Shown piece after piece: positions 46,964 through 55,795 of a DNA stretch of 64,000 nucleotides. The stretch's first letter is position 1, and every line of letters begins with the position of its first letter. The stretch covers positions 4,699,935 through 4,763,934 of the forward strand of contig NZ_JBBOOE010000001.1 of assembly GCF_038002965.1 (NCBI RefSeq), given 5' to 3'. Made by a program: the position numbers and the translations under genes. The DNA comes from Robertmurraya sp. FSL R5-0851 (lineage in GTDB: Bacteria; Bacillota; Bacilli; Bacillales; Cytobacillaceae). The notes beneath the pieces are model-generated. The model worked only from the letters and a program-made list of their open reading frames with translations, was not told the DNA's origin and made no database searches.

Positions 46964-47144
46964 CTACCTCTCTAAGCTCTAACGGACCAAACAACCAAAC
47001 GAATAAAGGTATTCCAATAGAGCAAAGAGCCCCTCCTAAATGAGTAACCCATCTAAAGATTTGAATAAGGAATAACGGTTGCTTGTTTAATAAGTAGAAT
47101 ATGATTTCATCTGATTTTACAATCCAATCCATTGTTCGCTTCAC
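46953..47144 (-). pseudogene. PAP2-family phosphatase, only N-terminal part left
   Basis: The 63-residue frame (MDWIVKSDEIIFYLLNKQPL, then IFRWVTHLGGALCSI and IPLFVWLFG) matches the first membrane helices of PAP2 lipid phosphatases. It ends REVVRT at the deletion junction, before any of the catalytic motifs (KxxxxxxRP, SGH, SRxxxxxH). Confidence 0.7.
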
Positions 47145-47222
47145 TTATACACCCTCCTTTCTAACGCTTTCAGTTTAAGTGGTAAACATTGAAACCAGAT
47201 TGATTTACTGTTAAGAAAACGT

Positions 47223-47252
47223 AAAAAACCACCTTGATTTCTCAAGGTGGTT
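47223..47252 (-). terminator. Terminator of ychF
   Basis: A perfect 11-bp stem (AACCACCTTGA / TCAAGGTGGTT) followed by a T run on the minus strand. Confidence 0.88.
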
Positions 47253-47272
47253 CTCATTTTATCCAGCTCCAG

Positions 47273-47310
47273 GCCTGTCGTGCGCTGAACAGGGCGCTTG
47301 CGCTTTTCTT
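47273..47310 (-). repeat. Short dispersed repeat directly after ychF
   Basis: On the minus strand AAGAAAAGCGCAAGCGCC, then CTGTTCAGC and CGACAGGC, aligns with 61054-61089. It begins at the ychF stop codon. This resembles a short repeat I recall from many Bacillaceae genomes, usually right after stop codons. Confidence 0.6.
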
Positions 47311-48409
47311 ATACATTAAAGCGGAAATGAATGATGTCTCCGTCTTTTACTTCGTATTCTTTTCCTTCTAATCGAACTTTACCAGCTTCTTTAGCAGCAG
47401 CCATGGTACCGCCAGCTAGTAAATCTTCATAAGCAACGGTTTCTGCACGAATGAACCCACGCTCAAAGTCAGAGTGGATAACTCCTGCACATTGAGGGGC
47501 CTTCATCCCTTTACGGAATGTCCATGCACGAACTTCCTGTACTCCAGCCGTAAAGTACGTTGCTAATCCTAGTAAATGATAAGCCGCACGAATTAGCTGA
47601 TCAAGACCCGATTCCTCGATACCCAGCTCAGAAAGGAACATTTCCTTTTCTTCCCCTTCAAGCTCAGCAATTTCTTCTTCAATCTTTGCACAAACGACAA
47701 TGACTTGTGCATTGTCCTTTTCAGCAAACTCTCTCACTTTTTGTACGTATTCATTTGAAGACGGGTCCGCAACATCTTCTTCCCCTACATTAGCCACATA
47801 AAGAACCGGTTTAATCGTTAACAAATGAAGTTGTTTTACTACCTTCATTTGTTCTTCAGTAAACTCGACTGTACGAGCAGGCTTGTCCGCTTCAAACGCT
47901 TCCTTCAACTTTTCAAGGATTTCTGCTTCAAAAACAGCATCCTTATCTTTTTGTTTCGCCATTTTCCCAACACGCGCAAGTCTTTTTTCTACTGATTCAA
48001 GATCAGCTAAAATTAACTCAAGATTAATCGTTTCAATATCGTCAATTGGGTCTACCTTACCAGAGACGTGAGTAATATTATCATCAGCAAAGCAGCGTAC
48101 AACCTGACAAATGGCGTCCACTTCACGGATATGGGAAAGAAACTTGTTTCCTAAACCTTCCCCTTTACTCGCACCCTTTACAATCCCAGCAATATCAGTA
48201 AACTCAAACGTTGTAGGTACCGTTTTTTTCGGTTGAACAAGCTCTGTTAATTTTTGTAGTCTTTCATCTGGAACTTCTACAATTCCTACGTTCGGATCGA
48301 TTGTACAGAAAGGATAGTTCGCTGATTCAGCTCCTGCTTGGGTAATCGCATTAAATAATGTAGATTTCCCTACGTTCGGCAAACCTACAATTCCTGCTGT
48401 TAGTGCCAT
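47309..48409 (-). CDS. ychF: Redox-regulated ATPase YchF (Obg-like)
   Basis: A 366-residue P-loop protein of the OBG/YchF group that binds ATP and ribosomes: GLPNVGKSTLFNAIT (P-loop, about 7-21), DIAGIVKGAS, a coiled-coil insertion (about 115-200), and a TGS domain at the C terminus (RAWTFRKGMKAPQCAGVIHSDFE). The start at 48409 (MALTAGIVGLPN) has GAGGAG eight bases upstream; a GTG at 48418 overlaps that site. Called yyaF in B. subtilis. Confidence 0.96.
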   Translation of the reverse strand: MALTAGIVGLPNVGKSTLFNAITQAGAESANYPFCTIDPNVGIVEVPDERLQKLTELVQPKKTVPTTFEFTDIAGIVKGASKGEGLGNKFLSHIREVDAICQVVRCFADDNITHVSGKVDPIDDIETINLELILADLESVEKRLARVGKMAKQKDKDAVFEAEILEKLKEAFEADKPARTVEFTEEQMKVVKQLHLLTIKPVLYVANVGEEDVADPSSNEYVQKVREFAEKDNAQVIVVCAKIEEEIAELEGEEKEMFLSELGIEESGLDQLIRAAYHLLGLATYFTAGVQEVRAWTFRKGMKAPQCAGVIHSDFERGFIRAETVAYEDLLAGGTMAAAKEAGKVRLEGKEYEVKDGDIIHFRFNV

Positions 48410-48556
48410 CCAAGTCACTCCTCATTTATATATTCGCACCAAAATTCGTCGATACAACTATATCTATTTGTTTCATTTTTTCTATTTTTAAAAGCCTTTA
48501 GCCTTAAACAATTATAGAGATATGATAGCAAAAAAACAAGAACAAGAAGAATCCGC

Positions 48557-50581
48557 CTAAACGGCAGTTTCATCTTGTTCTACTTTTCTAATATTTACTA
48601 AGCAATCATACAAAGTACTTCCCAGTCCGTTATCCGATTCCTCACTTGGGGTAAGAAGGTTGACCGATCCTCCATACTTCTTCCAAATGCCCTCATCTAT
48701 GTTAATGGTATTTGGATGTGCATTAGTAAGGATTTGAACATAGCCTTTTACCGCTCCACGCTCATTCCATACTTCTACAAAATCATTTTCTGCTAAATGA
48801 AGATCCTCTGCAATATTTGCTGCTAATTCAACTCGAAGCTTTGGTTGTTGAGCAAATAAATGATAGTGTTGAGAATGGTTTGAACGCATGGGATGAATAG
48901 TTAAGAGCTGATAAGGATATTTCTGAGCTAACTCAGGGCTAGTAATGATCGATTCATTAGGTAGGGACAAAGATAAACGTCCATCCTCCCCCTGTTGGAT
49001 CGCTCGATTAGAGACAAACTCATATTTGCCGCTTGGGGTTTTAAAATGAAAATCACTCCATGGAACTTCATCTACTGGAAGTTCTACATGATAATTTTCT
49101 TTAAATGTTTGGAGCGTAATTCCTTTACCCTCTAAATGTTGAATGGCCATTGTCATCCATTCATCTCTAGAGTAGTTAAAATCCTCCCCAAAACCAAGTC
49201 GGTTAGCTAATTCTGTCCATATCCACAAATCTGATTTTGCTTCCCCAGGTGATTCCACAAGCTTTGGACCATAGTTAGCATAATGATGATACATGGAAGA
49301 ATAATAGATGTCTTCCTCTTCAAATGCCGTTGTCGTCGGAAGAATATAATCAGCCATTTCTGCTGTATCTGTCATGAACGAATCAATTACAACCACCGTA
49401 TCAACAGAGGAAAATGCCTTTATCAACTCATTTGTATTAGGAACTTGTGCAATCGGATTTCCGCAAGTAACAATAATCATTTCAATTGTTGGGTTCACTG
49501 CTTCTAAAATCCCTTTTGCCTGCTTCATCATAGTAAAGTGGCGGGCTTCTTTCCGTCGCTCCGGTAATGTTAATTCCCCAAACTGAAAGCTCTGTCCTAC
49601 CTGCTTATTCGCATAATTTGCTCCACCACCGCGAATCCCAATGTTTCCACTTATAGCAACCAATGCATCAATGAGACGAATGGTATTTCCCCCATTCCCG
49701 TAACGTTGCATTCCTAGGCCAAAATAAGTGGATGTGGGTCTATCACCGTATAAATGAGCAAGCTCTGTCATAACATCTATCGATACTTCCGTTATTCTAC
49801 TAATCTCTTCAAGAGAAACGGTTTGAATTAATTCCTTCACATGAGTAAATCCAACCGTATATTTTTCAATAAAATCTATGTCAGCCCGTTCTAAACGTAG
49901 GAGCTCTTTCATGATACCTACTGCTAGAATTCCATCTGTGCCTGGCTTAACCGTAATATGTTTATGGGCTAGTTTCGCAGTTGCATTGTATAACGGGTCA
50001 ATTACATAAAGTTTGGTTCCGTTACGTTTTGCTTCTTGTAGAGCAGAATAAAAATGCATATTCGTTCTAGCTACATTTCTACCCCATATCACGATATTTT
50101 TACTATTCAGTACATCTCCTGGGGCATGACTGTATGCATCACCAAAATCCCGGTTTTGTGCTTCAATTCCAGCCCCCCAGCATAGTGAGCCCGTTAACTC
50201 TGTTACACCACCATAACCATTAAAAAACCGTTGATCGAGATTTTTCAACAAACCTCCATTGGCATAATCATGGCTATGCAAAATAGAAGTGGTCCCCTTA
50301 TTTTTCTTTAGCCAAGACATCTTTTCAGCCAATTCATCTAGTGCTTGGGCCCATGGTATTCTATGAAACTCACCATTTATCTTTTTTAAAGGGTAAAGAA
50401 TTCGTTCAGCAGAATTGGTTCGTGCTTCAAGCATTCGACCCCTTCCACAGATTTTCCCTTTTGTAATCGGGTGGGTTTCATCGCCTTCCACCCGAGTTAC
50501 CCTTCCATCCTCGACTGTTACTTTAAATCCACAGCTGTCCCAGCAATTTAACGGGCATGCAGAAGTATACGTGTTCGCCAT
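48557..50581 (-). CDS. yyaE: Molybdopterin-dependent oxidoreductase YyaE
   Basis: About 674 residues of the DMSO-reductase superfamily: an N-terminal [4Fe-4S] motif CPLNCWDSC (Cys9, 13, 17) with the fourth Cys45 in GKICGRG, then Mo-bis-MGD domains with Cys134 (GSLCWGAG) as the candidate Mo ligand, IVTCGNPIAQ, DYILPTTTAFEEED and a C-terminal aspartate-decarboxylase-like barrel (VEVWNERGAVKG). Substrate unknown. No signal peptide or partner subunit, so it is likely cytoplasmic. The start at 50581 follows GGGGG at six bases; an ATG at 50587 overlaps it. Confidence 0.9.
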   Translation of the reverse strand: MANTYTSACPLNCWDSCGFKVTVEDGRVTRVEGDETHPITKGKICGRGRMLEARTNSAERILYPLKKINGEFHRIPWAQALDELAEKMSWLKKNKGTTSILHSHDYANGGLLKNLDQRFFNGYGGVTELTGSLCWGAGIEAQNRDFGDAYSHAPGDVLNSKNIVIWGRNVARTNMHFYSALQEAKRNGTKLYVIDPLYNATAKLAHKHITVKPGTDGILAVGIMKELLRLERADIDFIEKYTVGFTHVKELIQTVSLEEISRITEVSIDVMTELAHLYGDRPTSTYFGLGMQRYGNGGNTIRLIDALVAISGNIGIRGGGANYANKQVGQSFQFGELTLPERRKEARHFTMMKQAKGILEAVNPTIEMIIVTCGNPIAQVPNTNELIKAFSSVDTVVVIDSFMTDTAEMADYILPTTTAFEEEDIYYSSMYHHYANYGPKLVESPGEAKSDLWIWTELANRLGFGEDFNYSRDEWMTMAIQHLEGKGITLQTFKENYHVELPVDEVPWSDFHFKTPSGKYEFVSNRAIQQGEDGRLSLSLPNESIITSPELAQKYPYQLLTIHPMRSNHSQHYHLFAQQPKLRVELAANIAEDLHLAENDFVEVWNERGAVKGYVQILTNAHPNTINIDEGIWKKYGGSVNLLTPSEESDNGLGSTLYDCLVNIRKVEQDETAV

Positions 50582-50599
50582 ACTCATCCCCCTACTTCT

Positions 50600-50797
50600 C
50601 TAGCTCTCCGCTCTTTCTAACACTTTTTTCATCTTCCGTGAAAATTCCTTTCGAGGAATTAACACACTATGGTCACAGCCGATACATTTGATACGGATAT
50701 CCATGCCTAAACGAATGATTTTCCAACGATTGGCTCCACATGGGTGTGGCTTTTTCATTTCAACCACGTCATTCAAGTTAAATTCCTTTTGCTCCAA
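50600..50797 (-). CDS. yyzM: DUF951 small zinc-ribbon-like protein YyzM
   Basis: About 65 residues: NDVVEMKKPHPCGANRWKIIRLG, then DIRIKCIGCDHSVLIPRKEF. Three Cys (PHPCG and CIGC) suggest metal binding. Conserved after mscS in Bacilli; function unknown. Start probably TTG at 50797, eight bases after GGAG; a GTG at 50806 overlaps the mscS stop. Confidence 0.85.
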   Translation of the reverse strand: MEQKEFNLNDVVEMKKPHPCGANRWKIIRLGMDIRIKCIGCDHSVLIPRKEFSRKMKKVLERAES

Positions 50798-50802
50798 TGC
50801 TC

Positions 50803-51702
50803 TCACTCCAATTCATTTCCCCATGCCTTCTTAGAAGTAACCTCATCTTGACGTGAGTACATAACCATACGAGGATAAGGGATTTCTATTCCATTTTGAT
50901 CCAACCATTCTTTTAGTTCTTTGCGTAACAAGCGTGCTACAACAAAGTGTTTCATCGGTAATGTTTCTGCAGCTATACGCAAGACAACATCGGAGGCAGC
51001 TAAATTTTGCACTCCTAAAATCTCAGGTGTTTTAATGATATCCTCATATTTAGCAGGCATTTCTTGTAAGAGTTCAGAAATCACGGTTTCTGCCTTTTTA
51101 ATATCACTCTCATACGAAATGCTTAAATCAACAACTGCCATACTATTATACAGAGAGAAGTTTGTTACTTCCGTAATATTACCATTTGGTAAAATATGAA
51201 GTTCCCCTGTCCATGTCTTAATTTTTGTTGTTCGTAATCCAATCTCTTCAACTGTTCCCTCAAACTGTCCAATTCGAACAAAGTCACCAACTGAAAATTG
51301 ATCTTCGAAAATAATAAAGAATCCTGTAATAATATCACGAACAAGGTTTTGTGCTCCAAAACCAACGGCAAGTCCAACGATCCCTGCCCCTGCAAGCATC
51401 GCACTTACATCTATGGTTAATGTTGATAATATCATCATAAAGGCAATAAAGTACACTACATACGTTAGGATATTTTGTAGCAACTTTAAAAGAGTTGCCT
51501 CTCTTCGCTCCGATACACGTAATGGAGAACGAGTTCTGACTTTAAAGACATTTTCAATCATCACTTTTCCAACTTTTATGAAAATGCCTGAAAGGATAAA
51601 AATCGCAATAATCTTCAGTGCTCCTTCTCCTAAAGAAAGCCATAAATCTTCGTTCATTGCTTTTTCTTTTATATCATTTAATATTTTCTCCCAGTATTTC
51701 AT
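50803..51702 (-). CDS. MscS-family mechanosensitive channel
   Basis: 299 residues: three hydrophobic segments (about 24-45, 74-96, 101-122), the pore-lining TM3 with Gly/Ala pattern LAGAGIVGLAVGFGAQNLVRD, then the beta domain (FSVGDFVRIGQFEGTVEEIGLRTTKI) and the alpha/beta C-terminal domain. It opens under hypo-osmotic stress to release solutes. Its end overlaps the start of yyzM, as in relatives. Confidence 0.92.
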   Translation of the reverse strand: MKYWEKILNDIKEKAMNEDLWLSLGEGALKIIAIFILSGIFIKVGKVMIENVFKVRTRSPLRVSERREATLLKLLQNILTYVVYFIAFMMILSTLTIDVSAMLAGAGIVGLAVGFGAQNLVRDIITGFFIIFEDQFSVGDFVRIGQFEGTVEEIGLRTTKIKTWTGELHILPNGNITEVTNFSLYNSMAVVDLSISYESDIKKAETVISELLQEMPAKYEDIIKTPEILGVQNLAASDVVLRIAAETLPMKHFVVARLLRKELKEWLDQNGIEIPYPRMVMYSRQDEVTSKKAWGNELE

Positions 51703-51890
51703 TAAACCACCTCATCATATATTGTTGGAGATTTTACTTATTTTATCAATTTCCATACTCCCTTTGTAGTATAAAGGGTTTCCTCCTTCAAATTACCTAT
51801 ACCCCTTCTACCAAAGAGTTCCCAAGACCTGCTTAGTAAAATGGAATTCCTCCTTCCAACTACCCTTTTTCCAAATTACATAAACAGTAC

Positions 51891-51920
51891 GTATACAATT
51901 CGTTTTTCTTCCGTATACTG
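51891..51920 (+). promoter_or_regulatory. Candidate forespore-type promoter of yyaC
   Basis: GTATA (51891-51895) and CGTATACTG (51912-51920) are 16-17 bases apart, 30 bases before the start. The first element fits SigF/SigG -35 sequences; the -10 is only loosely like SigG CATNNTA. Weak evidence. Confidence 0.3.
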
Positions 51921-51949
51921 TTACTACAATTTACGAAGGAGTGGACCCA

Positions 51950-52588
51950 GTGAACTTGAAATCTAGCTTTTTTGATAAGAAAGAAGACAATGGTGCAAGG
52001 ATTTCCTATGACGATCAACGTGCTTCTCACAAACTAGCAATTGAACTAGTTTCTATTCTACCAGTTGCTACCATTGAACGTCCGATTGTATTTGTTTGTA
52101 TAGGAACTGACCGTTCAACAGGTGATTCATTGGGACCACTCGTCGGCACACTTCTTGAAGAGAAAAGACTGAACTCCTTTTACGTTTATGGAACCCTCGA
52201 GGACCCTATTCATGCGGTGAACTTAGCTGAAAAGCTTGAGGACATCAAAGCGAAACATTTTAATCCTATTATCATTGCGATTGATGCTTGCTTAGGTCGT
52301 CTCAAAAGTGTTGGTTTCATACAACTGGCAGATGGCCCTGTTAAACCAGGAGCTGGTGTAAATAAAGAACTTCCATCTGTAGGTGATTACCATATCACTG
52401 GAATTGTTAATGTGAGTGGATTTATGGAATACTTCGTCCTACAAAACACTAGATTGAACTTAGTTTTAAAAATGGCTAAAGTCATAGCGAATGGAATTTA
52501 TCAAGCAAGTGTTACTTATCCACCTGTTAATAGGTGGATAAATATTGGAAACCACATAACGAAAGACGCAATTAGTGGAAGAGAATAA
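51950..52588 (+). CDS. yyaC: Sporulation protein YyaC (GPR-related fold, DUF1256)
   Basis: 212 residues: PIVFVCIGTDRSTGDSLGPLVG, VYGTLEDPIHAVNL, IIAIDACLG and KPGAGVNKELPSVGDYHITG are the family marks of YyaC, a relative of the germination protease GPR. Expressed in the forespore in B. subtilis; exact role unclear. The start is GTG at 51950, spaced from GGAG; a GTG at 51941 directly abuts the site, and the B. subtilis protein starts at the equivalent of 51950. Confidence 0.92.
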   Translation: MNLKSSFFDKKEDNGARISYDDQRASHKLAIELVSILPVATIERPIVFVCIGTDRSTGDSLGPLVGTLLEEKRLNSFYVYGTLEDPIHAVNLAEKLEDIKAKHFNPIIIAIDACLGRLKSVGFIQLADGPVKPGAGVNKELPSVGDYHITGIVNVSGFMEYFVLQNTRLNLVLKMAKVIANGIYQASVTYPPVNRWINIGNHITKDAISGRE

Positions 52589-52625
52589 CAAAAAGAGGCC
52601 TTTAATTAGAAGGCCTCTTTTTGTT
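52587..52625. terminator. Bidirectional terminator between yyaC and the DUF554 gene
   Basis: A perfect 16-bp stem (AACAAAAAGAGGCCTT / AAGGCCTCTTTTTGTT) with a T run on either strand sits between two convergent genes and overlaps both stop regions. Confidence 0.93.
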
Positions 52626-53349
52626 ATCTTAGTATAGTTTCAACAAGTGACATGATGGTCACAATTAAAGCAACTACTAAAATACCTGGAAGCATATTGG
52701 CCACTCGTATTTTCGTAATTCCTGTAATATTTAATCCAATAGCAAGAATCATAATTCCGCCTGTAGCAGTCATTTCTGCGATAAAGCTAGTCATAAGTGC
52801 ATCTGATACCAAACGATCAATCTGGGTAGCAAAAGCGGCTATAGCTCCTTGATAGAGCATGACCGGAATAGCAGAAAAAATAACACCGATTCCAAGAGTG
52901 GTTGTTAAAAATAGTGCAGTAAATCCATCAATAATGGATTTTGTATATAACACATCATGATCACCCCTAATGCCGCTATCAAGTGCACCAATAATAGCCA
53001 TCGCACCTATTACAAAGATAAGCGTTGCCGTTACAAACCCTTCTGCAATACTTCCTTGCTGGGAGCTCCCTACCTTCCTCTCCAACCATGTACCTAGAGC
53101 ATTCAACTTCCCATCTAAATCTAGCCATTCGCCAAGCACAGAGCCAATTACAAGACTAATGATGACAATGAGAAAATTTTCACTTTTGAAACCCATTTGA
53201 AGTCCTAGCACAACCACTGCAAGACCAATACTAAACATAACTGTTGTTTTCATTGATTCTGGAATTCTATGAAGAAGCTTCCCCAACAATGCCCCTACCA
53301 CTATCAATAATCCATTTACAAGAGTACCTAATAAAAACATACCATCCAC
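52624..53349 (-). CDS. DUF554 membrane protein (YdfK-like)
   Basis: 241 residues with about six to seven hydrophobic segments, opening LLGTLVNGLLIVVGALLGKLL, with SGIRGDHDVLYTKSIIDGFTAL conserved in the middle. A widespread putative transporter; substrate unknown. Confidence 0.85.
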   Translation of the reverse strand: MDGMFLLGTLVNGLLIVVGALLGKLLHRIPESMKTTVMFSIGLAVVVLGLQMGFKSENFLIVIISLVIGSVLGEWLDLDGKLNALGTWLERKVGSSQQGSIAEGFVTATLIFVIGAMAIIGALDSGIRGDHDVLYTKSIIDGFTALFLTTTLGIGVIFSAIPVMLYQGAIAAFATQIDRLVSDALMTSFIAEMTATGGIMILAIGLNITGITKIRVANMLPGILVVALIVTIMSLVETILR

Positions 53350-53411
53350 CTATTATAATTATTTCGTTTCTCGAAAAAGCATGCTAACAATTTAGCATGA
53401 AATTCACAAAA

Positions 53412-53436
53412 AAAACCATCCCATTTGATGGTTTTT
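53412..53436 (-). terminator. Terminator of soj-spo0J
   Basis: A stem with AACCATC / GATGGTT flanked by A and T runs on both sides, 17 bases past the spo0J stop. Confidence 0.8.
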
Positions 53437-53452
53437 AAAATATCTATTTTAA

Positions 53453-54310
53453 TTAGGATTCTTGATTATTATTTAATAATTCGAGAATTCTTTCTAAATC
53501 ATCTTTTGAGAAAAACTCTATTTCAATTTTCCCTTTATTTTTAGACTCTTTAATATTGACAGTTGTGCCAAATCTCTCACGCAAAAAGCCTTCACGTTCT
53601 TTAATAAAAACATTTTTCTCTGGCCTTGGCTTCTTTGTTTCACGTGGAACATTATCATTCAACTGTTGAATAAGTTGTTCTAACTGGCGAACATTTAAGC
53701 CTTCTTTCATTACTTTCTCAGCAATTAGAGGTAACTTTTCCTTCTTTCTAAGGCCAAGTAAGGCACGACCATGCCCCATTGAAATCTTTCCATCTGAAAT
53801 CAGCTGTTGGATTTTGGTTGGCAGTGTTAACAAACGGACGAAATTTGCAATATGTGGTCGACTCTTCCCTAGTCTTTTAGCCAACTGCTCCTGTGTTAAA
53901 GAGAGCTTTTCCATTAGTAACTGATAGGCTGCCGCTTCTTCTATCGGGGTCAAATCTTCTCTTTGTAAGTTCTCTAGTACAGCAAGTTCCATCATTTGTT
54001 GTTCAGTTAATTCTCGAATGACAACAGGAACTTTTTCAAGCCCCGCTTCTCTTGCTGCTCGAAAGCGTCTTTCACCAACAACAATATCATAGCCCTTTAT
54101 ACTTTTTCTAACGATTATAGGCTGTAAAATACCATGCTCAATAATTGACTGCTTTAGCTCTTCAATTGCCTCTTGGGTAAAGATCTTTCTCGGCTGATAA
54201 GGATTAGGACGTATTTCTTTCAAACTAACATCCGTAATCGATTCCTGTTTGTTTGGCTCCTCGATGTTTGCAAAGAACGCATTTAACCCTTTTCCGAGTC
54301 CTTTAGCCAT
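53453..54310 (-). CDS. spo0J: Chromosome-partitioning protein Spo0J (ParB, CTPase)
   Basis: 285 residues: N-terminal Soj-activating tail, CTP-binding domain (VGERRFRAAREAGL, ENLQREDLTPIEEA), helix-turn-helix parS-binding region (LTQEQLAKRLGKSRPHIANFVRLL) and C-terminal dimerisation domain. It loads SMC and controls Soj and thereby DnaA. The start overlaps soj by eight bases. A parS site lies inside the gene at 53636-53651. Confidence 0.97.
   Translation of the reverse strand: MAKGLGKGLNAFFANIEEPNKQESITDVSLKEIRPNPYQPRKIFTQEAIEELKQSIIEHGILQPIIVRKSIKGYDIVVGERRFRAAREAGLEKVPVVIRELTEQQMMELAVLENLQREDLTPIEEAAAYQLLMEKLSLTQEQLAKRLGKSRPHIANFVRLLTLPTKIQQLISDGKISMGHGRALLGLRKKEKLPLIAEKVMKEGLNVRQLEQLIQQLNDNVPRETKKPRPEKNVFIKEREGFLRERFGTTVNIKESKNKGKIEIEFFSKDDLERILELLNNNQES
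53636..53651. other. parS site inside spo0J
   Basis: TGTTTCACGTGGAACA is a parS of the B. subtilis spo0J type, with the inner CACGTG exact. It lies in spo0J itself as in B. subtilis. Confidence 0.93.
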
Positions 54311-55073
54311 GCGAAACCACTTCCTTTGCCAAATCTAAATAGACTTCTGCACCTCTAGATTTTGGATCGTAAATGATAATCGGCTCCCCATGACTCGGTG
54401 CTTCACTTAAGCGGATATTTCGGGGAATAATGGTTTTGTATACTTTATCTTGAAAATACTTCTTTACTTCTTCAATTACCTGTAGTCCAAGATTTGTTCT
54501 GGCATCTAGCATCGTAAGAAGGACACCTTCGATTTTTAAATCTTGGTTTAAATGCTTCTGGACGAGTCGAACGGTATTTAGAAGTTGACTTAACCCTTCA
54601 AGTGCGTAAAATTCACATTGAACAGGGATAATAACAGCATCTGAGGCAGTTAACGCATTTAAGGTCAATAAACCTAATGATGGTGGACAGTCGATAATAA
54701 CATAATCGTAAGATCCTTTTACTTCCTCAAGTGCCCTTTTTAATCTCACTTCTCTTGATATGGTTGGAACAAGTTCAATTTCTGCACCTGCTAACTGAAT
54801 CGTAGCGGGGATAGCATATAGGTTTTCAACGGATGTAGGCATGATAACTTCCTTTGCCTCCACGTCATCCACTAATACATCATATATACATTGCTCCACG
54901 TCAGCTTTTTCAATACCAACACCACTTGTGGCATTTCCTTGTGGATCAACATCAACTAGCAATACTTTTTTCCCTATATATGCTAAGCAGGCACCTAGGT
55001 TTACAGAAGTTGTTGTTTTACCAACTCCTCCTTTTTGATTCGCAATGGCAATAACTTTCCCCAATGGTGTCAC
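54303..55073 (-). CDS. soj: Chromosome-partitioning ATPase Soj (ParA)
   Basis: 256 residues with the deviant Walker A ANQKGGVGKTTTSVNLG (12-28), IDCPPSLG and the C-terminal Arg-rich DNA-binding segment (RNIRLSEAPSHG). With Spo0J it separates origins and regulates DnaA activity. First gene of soj-spo0J. Confidence 0.97.
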   Translation of the reverse strand: MTPLGKVIAIANQKGGVGKTTTSVNLGACLAYIGKKVLLVDVDPQGNATSGVGIEKADVEQCIYDVLVDDVEAKEVIMPTSVENLYAIPATIQLAGAEIELVPTISREVRLKRALEEVKGSYDYVIIDCPPSLGLLTLNALTASDAVIIPVQCEFYALEGLSQLLNTVRLVQKHLNQDLKIEGVLLTMLDARTNLGLQVIEEVKKYFQDKVYKTIIPRNIRLSEAPSHGEPIIIYDPKSRGAEVYLDLAKEVVSHG

Positions 55074-55230
55074 CTACCTTTATCTTCAATAATAACATTT
55101 ACATTTGAAAACTTTTAAAAAGACAATCACGTATTCTATTCTATCATGAAAAAGATAGGAGAATCATATTTTTTATTTCCCAAGGGCGTTAATTGAAAAA
55201 AATAACAAAAATGAGGTACTTAGTAAAGTT

Positions 55231-55354
55231 CGATTTCCGTTCCGGGTGGACGCTTTCCGCGGGCGGGGCCGAGCCGCTTCCCTCGCTACGCTCAGTCCAG
55301 GGTCTCGACTATCCCGCTTTTCCCGCAGGAGTCGCCACCCTCCACTCCAATCCA
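55231..55354 (-). repeat. GC-rich Bacillaceae-type dispersed repeat, copy 1
   Basis: A 124-base GC-rich block, far from the local composition, reads on the minus strand TGGAGTGGAGGGTGGCGACT, then CCTGCGGGAAAAGCGGGA, GTCGAGACCCTGGACTGAGCG and CCGCGGAAAGCGTCC. It belongs to a type of repeat I recall from many Bacillaceae genomes (GACTCCTGCGGGA ... GCGGAAAGCG). It is inverted relative to copy 2. The 722-base gap between soj and noc holds no gene besides this pair. Confidence 0.75.
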
Positions 55355-55562
55355 ATAAAGTATTTGCTTATCATTTATTAAATTTAGTGGTGACCTACTA
55401 TGATGAAGAAAAACCAATTCAGTTAGTCTAGCGACAGTTTGGGAAACTTATATAAAAGTAGCAGAACTTTTGCTGCCATGAATTTAGAGAAATTGAAACT
55501 TGGACTTGGCTAGGTGCTTGATGATAACTCTAAAAGGGGTTTAAAACAAAGTTATAAGAGGA

Positions 55563-55697
55563 TATCTGCTGAGTGGAGCGGAGGGTGCTTGACTCCTGGG
55601 GGATCAGCGGGACAGGAGAGACCCCGCAAGAGCGGTAGCGATGAGGAGGCTCACCGCCCGCCCCCCGGAAAGCAAGCACCCGGAGCGGAGATCAGCC
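55563..55697 (+). repeat. GC-rich Bacillaceae-type dispersed repeat, copy 2
   Basis: A 135-base block, GAGTGGAGCGGAGGGTGC, then TTGACTCCTGGGGGATCAGC, GAGACCCCGCAAGAGCG and GAGGCTCACCGCCCG. The ends pair: GCTGA (55568) with TCAGC (55692) and GGGTGCTTG (55583-55591) with CAAGCACCC (55673-55681), so the RNA or single strand can form one long hairpin. Same repeat family as copy 1, opposite orientation. Confidence 0.75.
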
Positions 55698-55715
55698 TTT
55701 TCTCTACCATCCAAA

Positions 55716-55755
55716 CAAAAAAATGACAAAAGGCAGCGAGAAGCTACCTTTTGTC
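55716..55755 (-). terminator. Terminator of noc
   Basis: A 13-bp stem with one mismatch (GACAAAAGGtAGC / GCTgCCTTTTGTC on the minus strand) followed by a long T run. A second stem (GAGAGAAGCT / AGCTTCTCTT) lies at 55764-55790, nearer to noc. Confidence 0.88.
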
Positions 55756-55795
55756 GACAATCTGAGAGAAGCTCAACAAAGCTTCTCTTAATCTA

